Below, in pieces: positions 60,585 to 64,000 of a stretch of DNA of 64,000 nucleotides. The translations under genes and the position numbers were made by a program. The DNA comes from Planococcus maitriensis (lineage in GTDB: Bacteria > Bacillota > Bacilli > Bacillales_A > Planococcaceae). Position 1 is the first letter of the stretch, and the number at the start of each line of letters is the position of its first letter. The notes under the pieces were generated by a model. It did not search any database. It saw only the letters and a list, made by a program, of their open reading frames with translations, and was not told the origin of the DNA. Location: the NCBI RefSeq assembly GCF_003289925.1, contig NZ_QLZQ01000001.1:310001-374000 (forward strand), read 5' to 3'.

Positions 60585-62591
60585 CTATTTAAGCCATTTT
60601 TCGAGTTCCTGGGCATTCATCGGGCGGCTGATGATATAGCCCTGGATGCTATTGCAATCCATTGCCCGAAGCAGTTCAAGCTGTTCGTTCGTTTCGACGC
60701 CTTCAGCGGTCACTTGGAAATCAAGCGATTTGCCGAACTGGATCATGCCGTTGATCATTTTCTGCATTTTTTCCTGCTTCGTAATCGACTGGATGATGGT
60801 CCGGTCGATCTTCAACGAGGAAATCGGCAATAACAACATATAACGGAAGGACGCGTAGCCCGTCCCGAAATCATCCAATGCAAATTGCACGCCTTGCTGG
60901 TTCAGGCGGTTCATCTGCTGCATGATCGGGCGTTCGGCCTCCGCTTCAAGCGCGAACTTCTCCGTGATCTCGATCATGAGGGAATGGGGATCGCAATTAT
61001 TCGCTTTCATTTGCTCGAGCAGCATGCTCGCCATATCCTTATCGCGGAATTCGCGGATGGAGGAGTTGATGCTGATGCGCAAATTGATGCCTTTCGCTTT
61101 CCAATCCTTTAGCTGCGCACAGGCGGTCTCCAATACGAAGCTGCCGATTTCATGGATCATGCCATTTTCTTCTGCAATCGGAATGAGTTCGTCCGGCGTC
61201 ACGACACCGATTTCATCATCATTCCAGCGGACGAGCGCTTCCACGCTTTCGACGTTGCCGGTCGAGAGGTTCACTTGCGGCTGGTACAGCAATTGCAGGT
61301 TTTTCCGGTCCAGTGCGTGGACAAGGCGTTTTTCAATGAGCGCTTTCCGGTTCAGGCGTTCGTGGTCGTCTGCCGTCAAAGTGGAAATGGCACTGCCGCC
61401 GCGTTCTTTGACTTTCTTGATCGTCGCATAGGACGCTTTGATCAAATGGACGAAGCTTTGCTGGTCTTCGGGATATTTCGTGATGGCGCCACTGACGGTC
61501 AAAGGAACTGCCGTGCCGCCGATATAGATCGGGTGCTGCTGCAGATACGGCAGGAAGCCTTCGATGAACCAGTTCGGCAACGGCGTGATCAATGCGAATT
61601 CATGAAGCCCGGCGCGGGTGATCAATGAATCCGAGAAATACATGCGCAAGCGTTTCGTGAATTCGATGAGCAATTCGTTTTCAGTATCCGTATCCGATAC
61701 ATCACGCAAGGTGTAGAAACGGTCGATGTCTAGGAACAGGAAGGAGAAGTGGCGGCCTTCCTTAATATGTTCAGCGACGGCCTGTTCGAGGCGGTGGCGA
61801 TTTTCAAGCCCTGTAATCGGGTCGATAAAAGCGATTTCCTCGAGGTGCTTCTGTGCATGCTTTGTTTCGGTAATATCTTTTTCGAGGAAAATATAATACG
61901 CATCTTCCTCTGATAATTGCATTGGGATCGCTGTCAGGTCGACCCAATAGGTTTCACCGTCTTTTGTCGCTTTTTTCGCTTCGCCGTTCCATACGTGCCC
62001 GTCCTTCAAGCTTTCCAGGATAGAATCGACAAACTCGAGGTCTTCTTCGCTGTCATGGAACATCTGCCAGACAGGTTTGCCGAGTACGCGTTTCGGGGTC
62101 CATTTGCTGAGCTTGAGGAAATGTGGATTCGCGTAGGTGACCAGGAACTCCTGATCGAAATAAGTCATCATGAACGAATCATCCAGCCCGTGGCGAAGAT
62201 GGCTCAGTTCTCTTGCTGCCGAGTCAGCGCTTGCGATGTCATCGATTTCATAAATGGTCATGAGAAAACGCTCGCCATGCGATGTGAACGCTTTCGTAAC
62301 GACCGTGGAATAGCTTTGGCCGCCGCTGCCAAGGCCGATTTCCATGTTTTCGAACCGGACAGGGTCTGAGCTTTCCAACAGCATTTCCCAAGGCTGCTTA
62401 TGGAGTGCGGCTTGTTCGGGATTCATATAGGAAAAGGTTTGGCCTATAGCGGTTTCCGTATTTAGTTGAAAGATGCGTTCGGCATGCCCGTTGAACCAAG
62501 TGACGAGTCCTTCTTGATCGAAAATGATGATGGGGAAGGGAATATGGTTATATGCTAGGGTTTGTGCCAAAAAATCCTGCTTTTCACTCAT
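60585..62591 (-). CDS. PAS-PAS-GGDEF-EAL protein, probable c-di-GMP phosphodiesterase
   Basis: A 668-residue cytoplasmic signalling protein: two PAS domains (about 10-120 and 135-250), a GGDEF domain (about 255-420) and an EAL domain (425-668). The GGDEF motif is degenerate (AGLHEF), so cyclase activity is unlikely. The EAL domain keeps EALVRW, NSSIRE, EITEKF, LDDFGTGYASF, KIDRTII, EGVET and QGY, so it should hydrolyse c-di-GMP. No extra membrane segment is seen. ATG follows AAGGAG on the minus strand. It stands alone with its own promoter and terminator. Confidence 0.92.
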   Translation of the reverse strand: MSEKQDFLAQTLAYNHIPFPIIIFDQEGLVTWFNGHAERIFQLNTETAIGQTFSYMNPEQAALHKQPWEMLLESSDPVRFENMEIGLGSGGQSYSTVVTKAFTSHGERFLMTIYEIDDIASADSAARELSHLRHGLDDSFMMTYFDQEFLVTYANPHFLKLSKWTPKRVLGKPVWQMFHDSEEDLEFVDSILESLKDGHVWNGEAKKATKDGETYWVDLTAIPMQLSEEDAYYIFLEKDITETKHAQKHLEEIAFIDPITGLENRHRLEQAVAEHIKEGRHFSFLFLDIDRFYTLRDVSDTDTENELLIEFTKRLRMYFSDSLITRAGLHEFALITPLPNWFIEGFLPYLQQHPIYIGGTAVPLTVSGAITKYPEDQQSFVHLIKASYATIKKVKERGGSAISTLTADDHERLNRKALIEKRLVHALDRKNLQLLYQPQVNLSTGNVESVEALVRWNDDEIGVVTPDELIPIAEENGMIHEIGSFVLETACAQLKDWKAKGINLRISINSSIREFRDKDMASMLLEQMKANNCDPHSLMIEITEKFALEAEAERPIMQQMNRLNQQGVQFALDDFGTGYASFRYMLLLPISSLKIDRTIIQSITKQEKMQKMINGMIQFGKSLDFQVTAEGVETNEQLELLRAMDCNSIQGYIISRPMNAQELEKWLK

Positions 62592-62623
62592 TAACTGACG
62601 CTCCTTAACCGTTTTGTACTTTC

Positions 62624-62652
62624 ATTATAAAGAAGAAAAGGTCTTTCGTCAC
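62624..62652 (-). promoter_or_regulatory. Sigma-A promoter of the EAL gene
   Basis: Minus strand GTGACG (62652-62647), 17 bases, TATAAT (62629-62624). Confidence 0.6.
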
Positions 62653-62859
62653 CACTTTACAAAAATATAACACGGGAATTTTAGCATAGAAATTACACTA
62701 TCCTTTTTTGCACTCTCATGAGAGAATAGGCATGATTCGATTGAAAATTGAGGGAAACGACCAATTTGTCCCGATTCCAAAGGATTTAAACGATAAAAAG
62801 AGCTGGAATAGGCCAATTCGTCACGGGTTGGTTTTTTCATATGGAAGGAGTGCTGGCGA

Positions 62860-63771
62860 ATGGAACGTTTAAAAGGAGTATCCATGATACTGATAGGTGC
62901 AATGCTTTGGGGAGCGACCGGGCCGCTCATGGAATGGACGCTTGATGTCTACCCGATCACTGTGCCGTTTTTGCTGACCATCCGGCTGATCGTCGCCGGC
63001 ATTGTGCTGCTACTGTTTTTGAAAATGAAGAAGGTGCGGGTGACATCGATTTTCCGGCAAAAGATATGGACACGCCCCTTATTGATCTTTTCAGTGGCCG
63101 GCATGCTCGGCGTCCAATATAGTTTCGTCGCAGCGATCGATACGAGCAATGCGGTCTTTGCAACATTGATGCAGTTTCTTGCGCCTGTCTATGTCATCGT
63201 CTTCGTTTCCATGCGCCTGCGCAAATGGCCGCCGGTCTATCAGGTGCTCGGCATGCTCGGCACGCTCGCCGGATTGTTTTTATTATTGACCGATGGGCGC
63301 CTGGATTCCTTGGCCATCAGCGGGGAAGCCTTGTTCTGGGGTGTTCTTGTCGGCTTGGCGTTCACGTTCTATACGCTTTATCCGGCCCGTCTGATGCAGG
63401 AATGGGGCGTTTTGCTGGTCGTCGGCTGGTCGATGCTGTTCGGCGGCATCTTCCTTGGGCTCATCAACCCGATTTTCCTTTCGGACGAGTGGGGGCTATT
63501 GGCGGACCCGACGCTCATCGTTGCGATCATTGCCATTATCTTGGTCGGCACGATGGCATTTGTGCTGTTCCTCAGCAGCATGCGGTTCATCTCCCCTGTA
63601 GAGACGAGTATTTTGTCTGCGATGGAGCCATTGACAGCGATGGCCATCTCGCTGGTCTGGTTCGGCCATTTTCTTTCACCGCTGCAGTTCGGTGGAGCTT
63701 TTCTCATGTTGGTTTTCGTGACATGGCTGTCTTTTGCCGGCAATGAAAAAAAAGCGGAAGAACGCTCGTGA
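62860..63771 (+). CDS. EamA-family (DMT) transporter
   Basis: A 303-residue ten-helix transporter of the EamA/RhaT-like group, with two repeats (1-145 and 150-295). GAMLWGATGPLMEW near the start and SILSAMEPLTAMAISLVWFG near the end are the repeat signatures. Substrate unknown. AAGGAG is nine bases before the ATG. It differs clearly from the EamA gene at 35.4 kb, so the two are not recent copies. Confidence 0.85.
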   Translation: MERLKGVSMILIGAMLWGATGPLMEWTLDVYPITVPFLLTIRLIVAGIVLLLFLKMKKVRVTSIFRQKIWTRPLLIFSVAGMLGVQYSFVAAIDTSNAVFATLMQFLAPVYVIVFVSMRLRKWPPVYQVLGMLGTLAGLFLLLTDGRLDSLAISGEALFWGVLVGLAFTFYTLYPARLMQEWGVLLVVGWSMLFGGIFLGLINPIFLSDEWGLLADPTLIVAIIAIILVGTMAFVLFLSSMRFISPVETSILSAMEPLTAMAISLVWFGHFLSPLQFGGAFLMLVFVTWLSFAGNEKKAEERS

Positions 63772-63783
63772 TCATAATTATTT

Positions 63784-63823
63784 AAAGAAGCATGCAGCAA
63801 AACGCTGTGTGCTTCTTTTATTT
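63784..63823 (+). terminator. Terminator of the EamA gene
   Basis: AAAGAAGCA-TGCAGC pairs with GCTGTG-TGCTTCTTT, then TTATTTT. Confidence 0.8.
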
Positions 63824-63948
63824 TGCCTTTACATCATTTCGTTCTTTAAGCATGACAAAAAAAGGGATATCTCTACCTGATATCTGAAAATTATGGCATA
63901 CTAGTTTTAATTAAAGTTCGAGTTTCGAAATGTTCAGGAGGCACCTTT

Positions 63949-64000
63949 ATGAAAACTGTTTTTTCCTACACTAAACCATATTCATTGCTGATCGGCGTCG
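63949..64000 (+). CDS. N-terminus of an ABC transporter-like membrane protein (partial)
   Basis: ATG 63949 follows CAGGAGG at eight bases and the frame is open to the window edge. The 17 visible residues (FSYTKPYSLLIGV region) look like the beginning of an ABC exporter half-transporter with a short cytoplasmic N-terminus, but that is a guess from very little sequence. Confidence 0.45.
   Translation, partial: MKTVFSYTKPYSLLIGV

Noticed and set aside
60347..60616. Minus-strand frame of 89 residues in the gap behind the EAL gene
   Set aside because: It overlaps the end of the phosphodiesterase gene and its terminator and has no ribosome site; kept only as a possible decayed gene.
62732..62872. 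46-codon frame ahead of the second EamA gene
   Set aside because: No good ribosome site; it overlaps the EamA start in another frame and its last part is a weak hairpin with T-run, so a leader peptide is possible but unsupported.
1..64000. CRISPR arrays, tRNA or rRNA genes, T-box leaders, insertion sequences
   Set aside because: Looked for by eye on both strands; no spaced direct repeats, cloverleaf patterns, T-box GGGTGG motif or transposase frames were found.

Overview
The window looks like chromosomal DNA of a Gram-positive member of the Planococcaceae (Planococcus or Planomicrobium type; inference from protein resemblance, mid-range GC, strong AGGAGG-type ribosome binding sites and Bacillus-type sigma-A, sigma-B, CcpA, S-box and NsrR signals). 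No rRNA, tRNA, CRISPR array, phage or insertion sequence was seen. It is mostly ordinary core metabolism, transport and stress response, with short intergenic gaps that hold many clear intrinsic terminators and several unusually readable regulatory elements.

Layout. 0-5 kb: lipid II flippase-type MurJ, a DASS-family anion symporter that seems to start at ATT, an MFS exporter and an unknown 143-residue protein. 5-10.4 kb: SRAP protein, patatin-like lipase, GNAT acetyltransferase, DUF896, Hsp33 chaperone, MhqD-like hydrolase with an MhqR-type operator, and glutaminase. 10.4-19.2 kb: a stress block with a large catalase, a two-domain general stress protein, YwbE, a 57-residue basic/acidic small protein, a UvrD-like helicase, an MFS protein, a DUF3243 protein and a VLRF1-type release factor; four of these genes carry good sigma-B promoters. 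19.2-23.8 kb: FhuF-like ferric reductase, the divergent hmp/nsrR nitric oxide pair with an NsrR operator, a YdaG-like protein, and a V4R-STAS protein related to RsbR. 23.9-26.4 kb: a TPP riboswitch with terminator ahead of lipM-lipA and a lipoprotein gene. 26.5-35 kb: peptidase T, an M20 amidohydrolase with the metNIQ methionine transporter under one S-box riboswitch, and metY-metX under a second, divergent S-box.

35-46 kb: drug/metabolite exporter, a two-component system with a possible 52-residue membrane protein between regulator and kinase, a TM-helix mechanosensitive-channel-like protein, a CcpA-controlled operon for uptake and CoA-activation of a carboxylic acid (small membrane protein, SSS symporter, Yip1-like protein, acyl-CoA synthetase), and DedA. 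46-54 kb: hydroxyacid dehydrogenase, TrhO tRNA hydroxylase, then a lysine-degradation locus (TipAS-type MerR regulator, aldehyde dehydrogenase, lysine 6-dehydrogenase, acyl-CoA dehydrogenase), and a lipid kinase. 54-64 kb: AlaX editing protein, a secreted beta-propeller protein with an ECF-type promoter, zinc alcohol dehydrogenase with a sigma-B-type promoter, a split ThrE-type exporter, a PAS-GGDEF-EAL phosphodiesterase, an EamA transporter and the start of an ABC transporter.

The most unusual signals are the TPP riboswitch placed on lipoate synthesis, the sigma-B promoter on the VLRF1 factor, the RsbR-like protein that lacks both phospho-threonines, and the doubly controlled lysine-degradation promoter.
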